Notes: a model not told the origin generated them from the sequence alone. DNA of 64,000 nt from Prevotella sp. (GCA_017557405.1 JAFYYV010000001.1:62001-126000); one strand, 5' to 3'; shown: positions 8,748-19,088, counted from the first letter of the stretch. Made by a program: numbers and translations.

Positions 8748-8821
8748 GGGCTTTTAGCTCAGTTGGTTAGAGCAACAGACTCATAATCTGGAGGTCCTAG
8801 GTTCAAGCCCTAGATGGCCCA
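8748..8821 (+). tRNA. tRNA with CAT anticodon (Met, possibly Ile2)
   Basis: A 74-nt cloverleaf with a D-arm GCTC...GAGC, anticodon loop CTCATAA and T-arm CTAGG/TTCAAGC/CCTAG. The anticodon is CAT, so it is elongator tRNA-Met or the lysidine-modified tRNA-Ile2; sequence alone does not settle this here. Two oddities are a T-T mismatch at acceptor position 6-67 and an A-G opposition at 27-43. Only CC of the terminal CCA is encoded. Confidence 0.85.
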
Positions 8822-8897
8822 CCTCTCAAATGACAGCACCTCTTGGAAAGTCGTTTCCTCGGGGTGCTTCTTCCTTTTTACAGATAAACGAATCAAT

Positions 8898-10130
8898 ATG
8901 GTATTAAACTACATTTGGATTGCCTTTTTCATCATAGCCTTTGCCATCGCTTTGGTAAGGCTCATCTTCATGGGCGACATGGAAGTGTTTCCCGCCATGA
9001 TGAACTCTACGTTTGAAACCTCAAAGACCGCTTTTGAGATCTCACTCGGATTAACAGGTGTGCTCTCCTTGTGGCTCGGTATCATGAAAATCGGCGAGCG
9101 CGGAGGTGTCATCAACGTGTTGGCACGACTGCTCAGCCCTATCTTCACCAAACTATTTCCCGATATTCCGAAAGGACACCCTGTGACGGGAAGCATCTTC
9201 ATGAATATCGCTGCCAACATGTTGGGCCTTGACAATGCCGCCACCCCATTAGGATTGAAAGCCATGGAGCAACTGCAAGAACTGAATCCGAAAAAAGACA
9301 CGGCCAGCAATCCTATGATCATGTTCCTGGTGCTCAATACTAGTGGCCTCACACTCATTCCCGTGAGCATTATGGTCTATCGTGCACAACTCGGCGCGGC
9401 ACAACCTACTGACATCTTTGTACCAATCTTGCTGGCAACATTCTTCTCAACAATTGCAGGCATCATCATCACATCCCTTTATCAGCGTATCAACCTATTG
9501 AACCGCACAATGTTGCTCACATTGGGTGGAATGCTGCTTGTAGTGGGTGGCATCATCTGGGGATTCAGTCAGCTCGACAAGGAGATGATGAATGTCGTGA
9601 GCACTAGTGTGGCCAACATCATGCTGATGACTATCATCGTAACTTTCATCATTGCAGGTATGCGGAAAAAAGTGAATGTTTACGAATCGTTTGTTGAGGG
9701 CGCCAAGGATGGTTTTTCAACAGCCGTGCGCATCATCCCATATCTCGTGGCCATCCTCGTAGGCATTGGCGTGTTCCGTGCCAGCGGAGCAATGGACATG
9801 CTTGTGGGTGGTATAGAATGGACTGTAGCCGCCGTTGGTGGAAACACCGACTTTGTGGGCGCACTTCCAACCGCCCTTATGAAACCATTGTCGGGTAGTG
9901 GTGCTAGAGGTATGATGGTAGACGCGATGACAACATATGGAGCCGACTCGTTCGTGGGTCGCCTGTCGTGCATTTTCCAAGGCAGCACCGATACCACGTT
10001 CTACATTCTGGCTGTCTATTTCGGTTCTGTGGCTATTAAGAAGACTCGTCACGCTGTGGCTTGCGGTCTCTTGGCCGATCTCGCTGGCATCATCTCTGCC
10101 ATCGCCATCGCGTACCTATTCTTTAATTAA
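8898..10130 (+). CDS. SpmA/SpmB-type nucleoside-recognition (Gate) membrane protein
   Basis: The product is 410 residues from the ATG at 8898. An in-frame ATG at 8814 lies inside the tRNA and would add a non-conserved N-terminus, so it is rejected. About ten hydrophobic segments are present. The N-terminal half carries the SpmA-like G-H-P-V-T-G-S-I-F-M-N-I-A-A-N-M-L-G-L-D-N-A-A-T-P-L-G region, and the C-terminal half the SpmB-like P-T-A-L-M-K-P-L-S-G-S-G-A-R-G and G-S-T-D-T-T-F-Y-I-L-A-V-Y-F-G-S-V segments. It is thus a fusion of two proteins encoded separately in spore formers; this organism is not expected to sporulate. A transport role is likely but the substrate is unknown. It is first in a plus-strand gene run reaching 17805. 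Confidence 0.9.
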   Translation: MVLNYIWIAFFIIAFAIALVRLIFMGDMEVFPAMMNSTFETSKTAFEISLGLTGVLSLWLGIMKIGERGGVINVLARLLSPIFTKLFPDIPKGHPVTGSIFMNIAANMLGLDNAATPLGLKAMEQLQELNPKKDTASNPMIMFLVLNTSGLTLIPVSIMVYRAQLGAAQPTDIFVPILLATFFSTIAGIIITSLYQRINLLNRTMLLTLGGMLLVVGGIIWGFSQLDKEMMNVVSTSVANIMLMTIIVTFIIAGMRKKVNVYESFVEGAKDGFSTAVRIIPYLVAILVGIGVFRASGAMDMLVGGIEWTVAAVGGNTDFVGALPTALMKPLSGSGARGMMVDAMTTYGADSFVGRLSCIFQGSTDTTFYILAVYFGSVAIKKTRHAVACGLLADLAGIISAIAIAYLFFN

Positions 10131-10184
10131 TCTTTCATATTCCATTTTTAATTTTTCATCTTTAATTTAGCGAAGCGGAATTAC

Positions 10185-11678
10185 ATGGCCAACTTAAAAT
10201 CGTTAGCAAAAGACACTGCCATCTATGGATTGTCGAGCATCGTAGCACGATTCATCAACTATCTGCTAGTGCCGATTCAAACAGCGCGCTTCGCTGCATC
10301 AGGTGGTGAATATGGCATCATCACCAATGTCTATGCCTATGTGTCGCTGCTCATCATCCTGCTCACTTATGGTATGGAGACCACGTTCTTCCGCTTCATG
10401 ACAAAAGAAGGGGAAAATCAGCAACGCATCTATTCCACTTCGTTGCGTATGGTCAGCTTCACTTCGCTCATCTCCATCATTGTGGTGATGCTATTGCTTA
10501 ATCCGATAGCATCTGCTATGGGCTATGCCGACCATCCTGAATACATTGCAGTAATGTATACAACCGTGGCTATCGATGCTTTCACGACCATTCCGTTTGC
10601 TTACTTGCGCATACAACACAGGCCCATCAAGTTTGCTGCACTAAAGATTGCCAATATCCTGTTGAACATCCTTCTCAACCTACTCTATCTCATCGTATTG
10701 CCGAAATTGAAGATAGACCCGCTGGGAATCTACGATGACAATTTCACGCTTGACGTGGCATTCGTCTTCTATATCAACTTTGTCTGTACTATCTTCACCC
10801 TGCTAATGCTTTATAAGGAGTTGCGTGGTATCTCCTTTGGCTTCGACAAGTCGGCTTGCAAACGAATGCTCTCCTATGCATGGCCGTTGCTCATCATGGG
10901 GTTGGCAGGACAACTCAACCAAGCTGCTTCGCAGATTATTTTCCCGCGTTTCTTTGACGGAACCATCAATGAAGCACGTTCACAACTCGGAATCTATGGT
11001 GCTTGCATCAAAATAGCAATGATTATGGTGATGCTTACCCAGGCTTTCCGATTTGCCTACGAACCATTCGTGTTCAGCAATAAGGATGCAGATAACCGCG
11101 AGACCTATGCCAAGGCGATGAAGTACTACATCATCTTCACACTGTTGGCTTTCCTCGCTGTCATGGGATATATAGACATTCTGCGTTTCATTGTGGGCAA
11201 ATCATATTGGGAAGGACTGCGCGTGGTGCCCATCGTCATGGCTGCGGAAATCATGTTCGGTGTCTTCTTCAATCTTTCGTTCTGGTACAAGTTGACTGAC
11301 CGCACCATCTGGGGAGCTTATTTCTCGGGCATTGGGGCTGTGGTACTAATTATCATCGACATTCTGCTCATTCCCCGTTATAGCTATATGGCGTGCGCTT
11401 GGGCTGGTTTCGCGGCATACGGTGTATCAATGCTTCTGTCGTATTTCATCGGACAACGCTACTATCCCATTCGTTATCCGTTGAAAGACATCGCCATCTA
11501 TGTTGCCATTGCCGTTGTGCTCTTCGTACTGATGACCCTCTCACACAACCATCTGTCAATGTGGGCTTCGCTTTGCACAAACACCATCCTGCTGTTGGCA
11601 TTCCTTGCCGTTGTCATTCGTCGCGACCTGCCACTCAGCAGTCTTCCCATCATTGGAAAGAAATTCAAAAAGAACTAG
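10185..11678 (+). CDS. Wzx/MATE-like polysaccharide flippase
   Basis: A 497-residue integral membrane protein with about 12-14 hydrophobic segments. It shows the polysaccharide biosynthesis protein pattern: an N-terminal K-D-T-A-I-Y-G-L-S-S-I-V-A-R-F motif and a repeated two-half arrangement as in the MOP superfamily. Such proteins flip lipid-linked oligosaccharides across the inner membrane, or act on related lipid-linked substrates. No glycosyltransferase cluster flanks it here, so its substrate cannot be inferred. It starts 54 bp after the SpmA/B-like gene and ends 5 bp before the CotH gene, suggesting an operon. Confidence 0.88.
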   Translation: MANLKSLAKDTAIYGLSSIVARFINYLLVPIQTARFAASGGEYGIITNVYAYVSLLIILLTYGMETTFFRFMTKEGENQQRIYSTSLRMVSFTSLISIIVVMLLLNPIASAMGYADHPEYIAVMYTTVAIDAFTTIPFAYLRIQHRPIKFAALKIANILLNILLNLLYLIVLPKLKIDPLGIYDDNFTLDVAFVFYINFVCTIFTLLMLYKELRGISFGFDKSACKRMLSYAWPLLIMGLAGQLNQAASQIIFPRFFDGTINEARSQLGIYGACIKIAMIMVMLTQAFRFAYEPFVFSNKDADNRETYAKAMKYYIIFTLLAFLAVMGYIDILRFIVGKSYWEGLRVVPIVMAAEIMFGVFFNLSFWYKLTDRTIWGAYFSGIGAVVLIIIDILLIPRYSYMACAWAGFAAYGVSMLLSYFIGQRYYPIRYPLKDIAIYVAIAVVLFVLMTLSHNHLSMWASLCTNTILLLAFLAVVIRRDLPLSSLPIIGKKFKKN

Positions 11679-11683
11679 ACTTA

Positions 11684-14600
11684 ATGAAAAAACTCATCTT
11701 AGCCCTATTGGCTACATTGGCTTTATCAACTGCACGCGCGGACCAGTCAAGTCTTGTTATCAATGAATTGATGGCATCTAATGCAGGTTCCGTGATGAGT
11801 CCTGCATTCAACTTCGACAGTTGGATAGAGCTATACAATCCATCTAATCAAGCAATTAACCTCACAGGAATGTATTTGAGTGACGATGCTGCCAATCTAA
11901 CACGTTGGCAGATGCCCAACGACATTGGCACTATTCCTGCCAAAGGATTCCTTGTGATTTGGTTAGGTTCTGATGACATCAAGAGCAACCATGCTCCTTT
12001 CAAACTTAATTGTGATGGAGGCATCATCTGCTTGAGCGACAGAAGTGGAAAACTCATCACGAGCGTAAACTATCCTGAAACTCTGAGCCGCACTGCCTAT
12101 GCTCGCACCACCGATGGTGGCAACGATTGGGGATGGACAACCTTTCCTACACCAGAGGCCACTAATGCCCCTGCCATATTCGCCGCCAAACGACTTGACC
12201 CTCCTGTCGTTAGCGAAGGCAGCCAAATTCTTCATGGTCCGCTCACTGTCAAAGTCGACATTCCCGAAGGTGCCACTTTGATGTATACTACTGATTGCAG
12301 CATTCCCGAATCGACTATAGCGTCTGGAGAAGGCCCAAAAGAACCATATTGGAAGAATTGGGTAAGAAACAGTGATTGCGAAGGTGAAGATGCGACGAGT
12401 ATCGTTTGTCGCGATGGTGATGGCAGTGGAGATATCGCCCACATCACTAATGGTGTCGGCTACAATGGTTCGCGTGGTGCCAAGGTGCATAGCATCGAGA
12501 ATCCAGCCAACGATTGGGATACACAATTCTTCGTATACACCCCCGACCATGTATGGATTGCTGGCGAGAGATATCATTTCAGCATGAAGGTGAAGGCTGA
12601 TAAACCAGGCCAAATCTATGCGCAGTCGCACCGCACACCTGGCGACTACATATACTGGTCAATTCTCGATGGAAGGTATTACGTTACCACCAATTGGAAA
12701 ACCATTGAATACGAAGGAACCATCACAGAGGAACAAGCTGGTGACACAGGTGCCCAGACCATTGCCTTCAATCTGAACATTGACGCTCAAGAAAACAATT
12801 TTTATTTTGATGATATTGTTTGGGAACAGTACGTTGACCCCAGCGAAATGACTAGCGGTCCAACCCGTCAAAGCAAAGATGGCGTGCTTGTTGTCAACAA
12901 GACTACCAACTATGTGTTCCGTCTCTTCAAAGATGGTTATCTACCCAGTGTACCCGTCACCCGTAGTTACATCCAGACTGACCACGAGTATACCATTCCC
13001 ATCATCTCTATTGTCGGTGATGAGAGGTATTTCACCGATCCGATGTGGGGCATCGATGTCAAAGGCACAAATGGCAAGACGGGTAAAGGAAGTGATGAAC
13101 CAGTCAACTGGAATATGGACTGGGATCGTCCCGTCAACTTCAGCTATATCAGTCCTAACGATGGAATGCTATTCAACCAAGATGTGAACATCGCTGTCTC
13201 TGGTGGATGGACTCGAAGTGCATCCCCCCGTTCCATGAAACTGAAGTCCAACAAAATCTTCGATGGGCAGAACCACTTCGATTATTCATTCTTCCCACAA
13301 AAGCCATTTATTCGCAACAAAGCACTGCTCGTGCGCAATGGTGGTAACGATGTGTGGAATTATCATGCTCGCTTCACAGATCCTGCCCTCACGACCATTA
13401 TCCAACGTTCAGGTATCGACCTTGATGTGCAGAGTTGCGTACAAGTGGCAGAATATATCAACGGTCGTTTCAAGGGAATACTGAACTTACGAGAGACCAC
13501 TAACGAAAAATTTGTTTATGCCAACTTCGGCTATGACGACGAAGAAATCGATATGTTCGAGAATGGAACATTCAATAATGGTACCGATGAGGCCTATAAA
13601 CGCCTCTGCCAATTGGCTGAAAACAGCAACGATGCCGAAACCTTTGAAGAGATAAAGCGTTTGCTTGACATCGATGAGTTCTCCTACTACATGGCTGTGG
13701 AATTGTTCCTTGGAAACGACGATTGGCCTGAAAACAATGTCAAAGCCTATCGCAGCCAAAACGATGGACGGTTCCGTTTCATCTGCTTCGACCTCGACTA
13801 CACCTTTAACCCTTGGAACAGGAACTCCTTCACCCAGGTGCTCGACAACAATCGTAGCGTCAAAATGGTTGATTTGTTCATCAATCTGCTCAAGAACGAC
13901 GAGTTCCGCCGTCATTTCATCGACACCTATTGTCTCGTGGCTGGCAGCGTCTTCGAGAAGAACCGTGCCATAAGCATTGTTGATGAATTGGCAAATACCA
14001 TGCGCCCCATGTCGGAACTTGACGGTTACTTACCTGACAATGCCGCAAAACATATCAAGGATAAACTGCAGAACCGTTTGGGCGAGATGATGACGCGCAT
14101 CCAACAGTACTCTCCCATGAAACTTTCGGGCGTAAGACAACAGACTGTCGCTCTCTCTTCTGATACCGAAGGTGCCAATCTCTTTATCAATGGGCTTGAG
14201 GTTCCCTACTCTACTTTCAATGGTAAACTATTCGCCCCTGTCACCCTCGAAGCAAAGGCTCCAGCGGGCTACACCTTTACAGGTTGGCGCAAATCCTCGA
14301 GCTCAACCATCCAGGTTATCAAAACTAACGATACGTGGAAATATTATGACCAGGGAGAGGCTAATACCAATTGGTACTCCAGCAATTTCAACGATGCATC
14401 GTGGCCTTCCGGCCAAGCCCCATTAGGTTATAAGACCGCTGGTGTGAAGACCACCGTCAGCTATGGCCCTGATTCACAAAGAAAGCACCCTACCATCTAT
14501 TACCGCAAGACCCTTACCCTGAATGCAGAACCGACAACCAACGACCTATTTGAACTCAACTATCAAGTCGATGATGGTTTCATCATTTGGGTCAATGGTC

Positions 14601-15676
14601 AGGATGCAGGCCGTGTGAACATGCGTAGTGGAGAAGTCAACTTCAACACATTCTCCAGTTCCTACGCTGAAGACATTCCCAAAAGCGGCACCATCTATCT
14701 GCCATCGAAACTCTTCAGGAAAGGAACCAATACCATAGCCGTTGAAGTGCATAACAACAGCTATACTTCCAGCGACCTGTTCTGGACCTGTGAACTCTAT
14801 ACAACTGTTGGTACCAATACCAACGAAACCATCTTGACAGATGCCGTTATCAACCTTTCCGAGAACGACAACAATTTGTCATTGGTGGCCAGCTTCAAAC
14901 CACTTACCGATTCAGAGCGAAAGGAACAGGGGCTTACTCCCGTCCGCATCAACGAGGTGAGTGCTGCCAACGATATTTATGTCAATGAGTACTTCAAGCG
15001 AAACGACTGGATAGAACTATACAATACGACCAATGCCGACATCAATGTCGAAGGCATGTATTTGAGCGACAACCTGAATAAGCCCAAGAAATATCAAATT
15101 GGCAAATCCGATGGAGTCTCAACCATCATCCCAGCACATGGATATCTTATTATATGGTGCGACAAACTCGAACCGCAGTCCCAGATGCACGCTTCGTTCA
15201 AGTTGGATGCTGAAGGCGGTGACATCTTGCTGACTGCCACCGATGAGAGTTGGAGCGATGCCATCTCCTATACGGCCATGAAGAGCGACGAGACAGTAGG
15301 TCGCTATCCCGATGGTAACAACGATGTTATCACGATGAATGTGCCTACCATCGCCAAAACCAACATCAGTAGTAGCTACGCTATCAACGTCAACCAGTCT
15401 GGGCTGACGGGTATCAGCGACATGGCCATTGACAACACTGGTGACATCAGTATCCGCTACACGGCAGATCGTTTGATGATTCGTAGCACCACACCCGTTC
15501 CTATCGCAAAGATGAACATATACAACTTGGCAGGTCAGTCGGTTGACGTGCAGACCATCGATTTGAACAACGGTTATACAGAGGTGTCGCTCGATGGACT
15601 GTCATCAGGCTGCTACATTGCACGTCTCTCCGACGGCAATGGTCACTCCACTATCTGTAAATTCATTAAAAAGTAA
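11684..15676 (+). CDS. Secreted CotH-kinase-like protein with two lamin-tail domains
   Basis: The product is 1330 residues from the ATG at 11684, which follows the flippase stop by 5 bp; the longer open frame inside the flippase gene is a shadow. Order of parts: signal peptide (about 1-19, ending A-R-A); lamin tail domain (about 22-140, with D-S-W-I-E-L-Y-N-P-S); chitobiase-C-like stretch near 190-215; a carbohydrate-binding-like segment (about 225-380); CotH-like region (about 420-800) with G-N-D-D-W-P-x-N-N and I-C-F-D-L-D-Y-T-F; a beta-sandwich (about 850-1050); a second lamin tail domain (about 1085-1230); and a T9SS type A sorting domain (about 1255-1330). CotH proteins are atypical protein kinases in spores and fungi; substrates in Bacteroidetes are unknown. 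Confidence 0.9.
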   Translation: MKKLILALLATLALSTARADQSSLVINELMASNAGSVMSPAFNFDSWIELYNPSNQAINLTGMYLSDDAANLTRWQMPNDIGTIPAKGFLVIWLGSDDIKSNHAPFKLNCDGGIICLSDRSGKLITSVNYPETLSRTAYARTTDGGNDWGWTTFPTPEATNAPAIFAAKRLDPPVVSEGSQILHGPLTVKVDIPEGATLMYTTDCSIPESTIASGEGPKEPYWKNWVRNSDCEGEDATSIVCRDGDGSGDIAHITNGVGYNGSRGAKVHSIENPANDWDTQFFVYTPDHVWIAGERYHFSMKVKADKPGQIYAQSHRTPGDYIYWSILDGRYYVTTNWKTIEYEGTITEEQAGDTGAQTIAFNLNIDAQENNFYFDDIVWEQYVDPSEMTSGPTRQSKDGVLVVNKTTNYVFRLFKDGYLPSVPVTRSYIQTDHEYTIPIISIVGDERYFTDPMWGIDVKGTNGKTGKGSDEPVNWNMDWDRPVNFSYISPNDGMLFNQDVNIAVSGGWTRSASPRSMKLKSNKIFDGQNHFDYSFFPQKPFIRNKALLVRNGGNDVWNYHARFTDPALTTIIQRSGIDLDVQSCVQVAEYINGRFKGILNLRETTNEKFVYANFGYDDEEIDMFENGTFNNGTDEAYKRLCQLAENSNDAETFEEIKRLLDIDEFSYYMAVELFLGNDDWPENNVKAYRSQNDGRFRFICFDLDYTFNPWNRNSFTQVLDNNRSVKMVDLFINLLKNDEFRRHFIDTYCLVAGSVFEKNRAISIVDELANTMRPMSELDGYLPDNAAKHIKDKLQNRLGEMMTRIQQYSPMKLSGVRQQTVALSSDTEGANLFINGLEVPYSTFNGKLFAPVTLEAKAPAGYTFTGWRKSSSSTIQVIKTNDTWKYYDQGEANTNWYSSNFNDASWPSGQAPLGYKTAGVKTTVSYGPDSQRKHPTIYYRKTLTLNAEPTTNDLFELNYQVDDGFIIWVNGQDAGRVNMRSGEVNFNTFSSSYAEDIPKSGTIYLPSKLFRKGTNTIAVEVHNNSYTSSDLFWTCELYTTVGTNTNETILTDAVINLSENDNNLSLVASFKPLTDSERKEQGLTPVRINEVSAANDIYVNEYFKRNDWIELYNTTNADINVEGMYLSDNLNKPKKYQIGKSDGVSTIIPAHGYLIIWCDKLEPQSQMHASFKLDAEGGDILLTATDESWSDAISYTAMKSDETVGRYPDGNNDVITMNVPTIAKTNISSSYAINVNQSGLTGISDMAIDNTGDISIRYTADRLMIRSTTPVPIAKMNIYNLAGQSVDVQTIDLNNGYTEVSLDGLSSGCYIARLSDGNGHSTICKFIKK

Positions 15677-15687
15677 TATAAACATCT

Positions 15688-17805
15688 ATGAAGAAAAACA
15701 AATTGATTCTCACATTGGCCTGTCTGGCTACCTTGGGCGCCAAGGCCGACGAAGGAATGTGGACCATTTACAACCTCCCGCCCCAAGTGTTTGAGGTCAT
15801 GCAACAGGAAGGTTTTGAAATGACCTACAATGACCTCTATTTCGGCGAGAACTCGCTGAAAAGTGCTTGCGTGAACTTCTCGGGCTACTGCTCGGGTGTG
15901 GTAGTATCACCCGACGGACTAGTGTTCACCAACCATCACTGCGGTTTCGAATCCATCCGTTCGCACAGCACCGTCGAGCACGACTACATGCTCAATGGAT
16001 TCTATGCCAAGACATACGAGGAAGAACTACCAAATGAAGACATGTTTGTTTCGTTCATGATCGACCAGGAAGACATCACCGACCGCGTGATGAAACTGGG
16101 ATTCGAGAACATGACAGTGGAACAACAGGAGATGTTAATCGATTCCATGGAGCAGGCCATGTCGAGAGACATCAAGGCGAAAGACTCCACACTGCGAGCC
16201 GAAATCAAGCCCTTCTATGAAGGAAACAAGTTCTATCTGACCACCTATCAGGACTACACCGACCTGCGACTGGTATTCGCCATTCCCAAATCGATGGGTA
16301 AGTTCGGTGGTGAGACTGACAACTGGATGTGGCCACGCCAAACTTGCGATTTCTCCGTGTTCCGCATCTATGCCGACCCAAAGACCAACGGACCAGCCGC
16401 CTATTCGAAAGAAAACGTCCCTTATCATCCCAAACGCTGGGCACAAGTGTCGATGCAGGGCTATAAGGAAGGCGACTTCTCCATGACCATCGGCTATCCT
16501 GGTTCCACCGAACGCTATCTTTCAAGTTATGGAATCCGTGAGATGCGCGATGCCGATAATGCCACGCGTGCCCAAGTACGTGGTGTGAAACAAGACATCA
16601 TGATTCGCCACATGCGTGCTGACGAAGCCGTGCGCATCAAGTACGACTCCAAATATGCACAAAGCAGCAACTATTGGAAGAACTCCATCGGTATGAACAA
16701 GTGCATCGACAGCATTGGCATCATCAACCAGAAGAAACAATACGAAGACCGCATCGCCGCCTACCAAGATTCCACAGGTTATCTGAAAGGCAAACTCGAC
16801 TTCAAGAACATGGCTCGTATGTATAATGATCGCCTGCAGGATCGTCGTGCTTTCATGTATTGGGCCGAGACTTTCAGTCGTACCAACGAGTTCTGTACCC
16901 GAGCTATGGCTTTGAACCGAGGCATTGAGGTAAAAGGTCCGAAAGAAAAACCCAAGAAGCAGTATGTTGAATTCGATGACAACCGAGATGAATGGGACGA
17001 GGCTCTCGACCGCGAGGTATTTGCCGCCTTGCTGAAGAACTACAAGGAAAACCTCAAAGAGGAATATATGCCTTCTTTCTACAAGACCATCAGCACGAAA
17101 TTCGGTAACAACTACACCGCTTATGTGGATTATCTCTACAAGAAATCGAAAATCATGAAACCTGGCAAGAAACTCTATATCAACAAGAAGAGCTATCAGA
17201 AAGACCCAGGTGTTCAGTTCGGACTCGACTTACTTGAAAATCTAGAACTGCTACGCGAACGACTTTTGCCCACCTACGACAGCATCGACATTCAAGAGCG
17301 CTATCTCTGTGCCGCCAAACTGCGCATGGAGCAAGACCTTCCCCACTACAGCGACGCTAACTTCACCATGCGCCTCTCTTATGGTCAAGTGGGTGGATTT
17401 GAGTTGGGTGGCGCCCCTTCGGGCTATTACACCACCGCTGAATCTATCGTGGAGAAGATGAAACAAGCCGACAACAACATCGAGTATTTTGCCGAACCCA
17501 TCATGCATGAGCTTCTCTCTGCCCGCGATTTCGGTGCTTACACTGACAATACCACAGGCAAGATGCAACTTTGCTTCCTCACCAACAATGACATTACGGG
17601 CGGAAACAGTGGTTCACCTATGTTCGATGGCAAGGGCAGACTCATCGGACTTGCTTTCGATGGCAACTGGGATTCACTCTCTAGCGACATCAATTTCGAC
17701 AGCCGATTGGCTCGTTGCATCGGAGTGGACATCCGTTACGTGCTCTTCATGATGGACAAGTGGGGGCATGCCGACCGTCTGCTAAAGGAAATCAACGCAC
17801 AATAA
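15688..17805 (+). CDS. S46 family dipeptidyl peptidase (DPP7-like)
   Basis: A 705-residue protein of typical S46 length with a short signal peptide (about 1-20). The chymotrypsin-like double barrel is marked by T-N-H-H-C-G (His83/84) and G-G-N-S-G-S-P (Ser641). S46 enzymes release dipeptides from peptide N-termini in the periplasm and feed asaccharolytic amino-acid metabolism. Eighteen residues after the catalytic Ser lies F-D-G-N: Gly659 occupies the place where DPP11 has an Arg that confers Asp/Glu preference, so a DPP7-like preference for hydrophobic P1 residues is inferred. It lies 11 bp after the CotH gene and ends before a two-way terminator. Confidence 0.93.
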   Translation: MKKNKLILTLACLATLGAKADEGMWTIYNLPPQVFEVMQQEGFEMTYNDLYFGENSLKSACVNFSGYCSGVVVSPDGLVFTNHHCGFESIRSHSTVEHDYMLNGFYAKTYEEELPNEDMFVSFMIDQEDITDRVMKLGFENMTVEQQEMLIDSMEQAMSRDIKAKDSTLRAEIKPFYEGNKFYLTTYQDYTDLRLVFAIPKSMGKFGGETDNWMWPRQTCDFSVFRIYADPKTNGPAAYSKENVPYHPKRWAQVSMQGYKEGDFSMTIGYPGSTERYLSSYGIREMRDADNATRAQVRGVKQDIMIRHMRADEAVRIKYDSKYAQSSNYWKNSIGMNKCIDSIGIINQKKQYEDRIAAYQDSTGYLKGKLDFKNMARMYNDRLQDRRAFMYWAETFSRTNEFCTRAMALNRGIEVKGPKEKPKKQYVEFDDNRDEWDEALDREVFAALLKNYKENLKEEYMPSFYKTISTKFGNNYTAYVDYLYKKSKIMKPGKKLYINKKSYQKDPGVQFGLDLLENLELLRERLLPTYDSIDIQERYLCAAKLRMEQDLPHYSDANFTMRLSYGQVGGFELGGAPSGYYTTAESIVEKMKQADNNIEYFAEPIMHELLSARDFGAYTDNTTGKMQLCFLTNNDITGGNSGSPMFDGKGRLIGLAFDGNWDSLSSDINFDSRLARCIGVDIRYVLFMMDKWGHADRLLKEINAQ

Positions 17806-17836
17806 AAAGCATTTTCATTAACTAACATACAAAAGA

Positions 17837-17872
17837 AATCCCCAGCCATATTGCTTTGGTTGGGGATTCTTC
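17837..17872. terminator. Bidirectional terminator
   Basis: The stem AATCCCCAGCC pairs with GGTTGGGGATT (one G-U). An A-rich stretch precedes it and a T-rich stretch follows. It lies between the converging S46 peptidase and symporter genes and can serve both. Confidence 0.8.
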
Positions 17873-17885
17873 TTTCCATGTCTTC

Positions 17886-19067
17886 CTATAATGCATCTTT
17901 ATCGCCATCTTCTTTCGAGAAAATGCGGTCGACAATCAATGCGATGGCTCCGTCGCCTGTCACGTTGCAGGCCGTTCCAAATGAGTCCATCGCAATGTAG
18001 AGGGCAATCATCAACGCTTGTTGATCTGCAGAGAAACCAAGAATGCTCGCCAATGGAGCCAATGCTGCCATAATAGCACCACCTGGCACACCAGGAGCTG
18101 CCACCATGATGATAGCCAACATCATTATGAAATTGAGGAACAAAGCGAAGTCATGGGGAATGCCTTCAAGCAAACAGATGGTCAACGCACAGGCTGTAAT
18201 CTTCATGGCCGAACCTGACATGTGGATGGTGGCGCAAAGGGGGACTGTGAACCCTGCGATACCCTCACTCACACCATTACGTAACGTTTGCTTCAGCGTA
18301 ATGGGAATGGTGGCGACACTCGACGATGTGCCCAATGCCGTGAGATAGGCAGGCAGCATGTTCCAAAGCAATCGCAGGGGATTCTTCTTTGTGAACAATC
18401 CTGCCGCACAAAACTGATAGAGCAATATCAAGATATGCAACACGAAGATGACGCAGATGATTTGCACAAAGACCAACATAATGCGATAGGCTTCGCCCGT
18501 ATGCGTCATCATCAAGAAGATACCAAAGATATAGATAGGCAAAAGAGGGATGATAGCCTTCTCTATGGTCTTGCTGATGACAGTTCGAAACTCTGTAAAC
18601 ACGTTGTTCAGAGTGGGCAGCTTGACATAGGCTATCACCAGTCCCATCATAAACGCAAAGACCAACCCGCTTATCACATCGAGAATGGGCGGTATCTGAA
18701 TGCAGAAATAGGGGGCTATGGTTGTGGCCTGCTCCACATGTGCGAGATGCTGCGTATGTTCCACCATCGATGGAAAAAGCCACGAGCCCGTTCCATAGGC
18801 CAACAATGCCGCGACAATGGTGTCGCCATAAGCGATAGCCACTGTTGCCAACAACAACCGTCCCGCTGAATGACCAATCTGGGCGATGGCGGGTGTAACA
18901 AGTCCCACGATAATCAATGGTATCATGAAACCCAAGAACTGACCGAACAGCATGTTGAACGTGGCGAACACGCGAACCCACGGCAACGTTAGGATGTTAC
19001 CGAGCACCACGCCCAATATAATGGCAATGATGATGCGAGGGAGAAGACCGAAATGTTTGGATTTCAT
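17886..19067 (-). CDS. Dicarboxylate/amino-acid:cation symporter (DAACS)
   Basis: A 393-residue membrane protein with the DAACS (GltP/DctA-type) hallmarks: a serine-rich reentrant loop G-T-S-S-S-V-A-T-I-P (near residue 250), A-P-G-V-P-G-G (near 325) and the cation/substrate-binding M-D-S-F-G-T-A-C-N-V-T-G-D (near 365). It takes up dicarboxylates such as succinate, fumarate or malate, or acidic amino acids, with Na+ or H+. It is the last gene of a three-gene operon, 21 bp after the flavodiiron protein gene. Exact substrate cannot be read from the sequence. Confidence 0.9.
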   Translation of the reverse strand: MKSKHFGLLPRIIIAIILGVVLGNILTLPWVRVFATFNMLFGQFLGFMIPLIIVGLVTPAIAQIGHSAGRLLLATVAIAYGDTIVAALLAYGTGSWLFPSMVEHTQHLAHVEQATTIAPYFCIQIPPILDVISGLVFAFMMGLVIAYVKLPTLNNVFTEFRTVISKTIEKAIIPLLPIYIFGIFLMMTHTGEAYRIMLVFVQIICVIFVLHILILLYQFCAAGLFTKKNPLRLLWNMLPAYLTALGTSSSVATIPITLKQTLRNGVSEGIAGFTVPLCATIHMSGSAMKITACALTICLLEGIPHDFALFLNFIMMLAIIMVAAPGVPGGAIMAALAPLASILGFSADQQALMIALYIAMDSFGTACNVTGDGAIALIVDRIFSKEDGDKDAL

Positions 19068-19088
19068 AAAGGGTATAAAGAGTAACCT

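Noticed and set aside
8748-8821. tRNA as an integration site of a genomic island
   Set aside because: No integrase gene follows and no duplicated tRNA 3' end was seen downstream; the next genes are ordinary chromosomal types.
8814-8897. Upstream start for the SpmA/B-like gene
   Set aside because: The ATG lies within the tRNA 3' end and the extra 28 residues are not membrane-like; the ATG at 8898 fits better.
11393-11683. N-terminal extension of the CotH protein overlapping the flippase
   Set aside because: Overlap of about 290 bp with a good gene, and a clear signal peptide begins at 11684.
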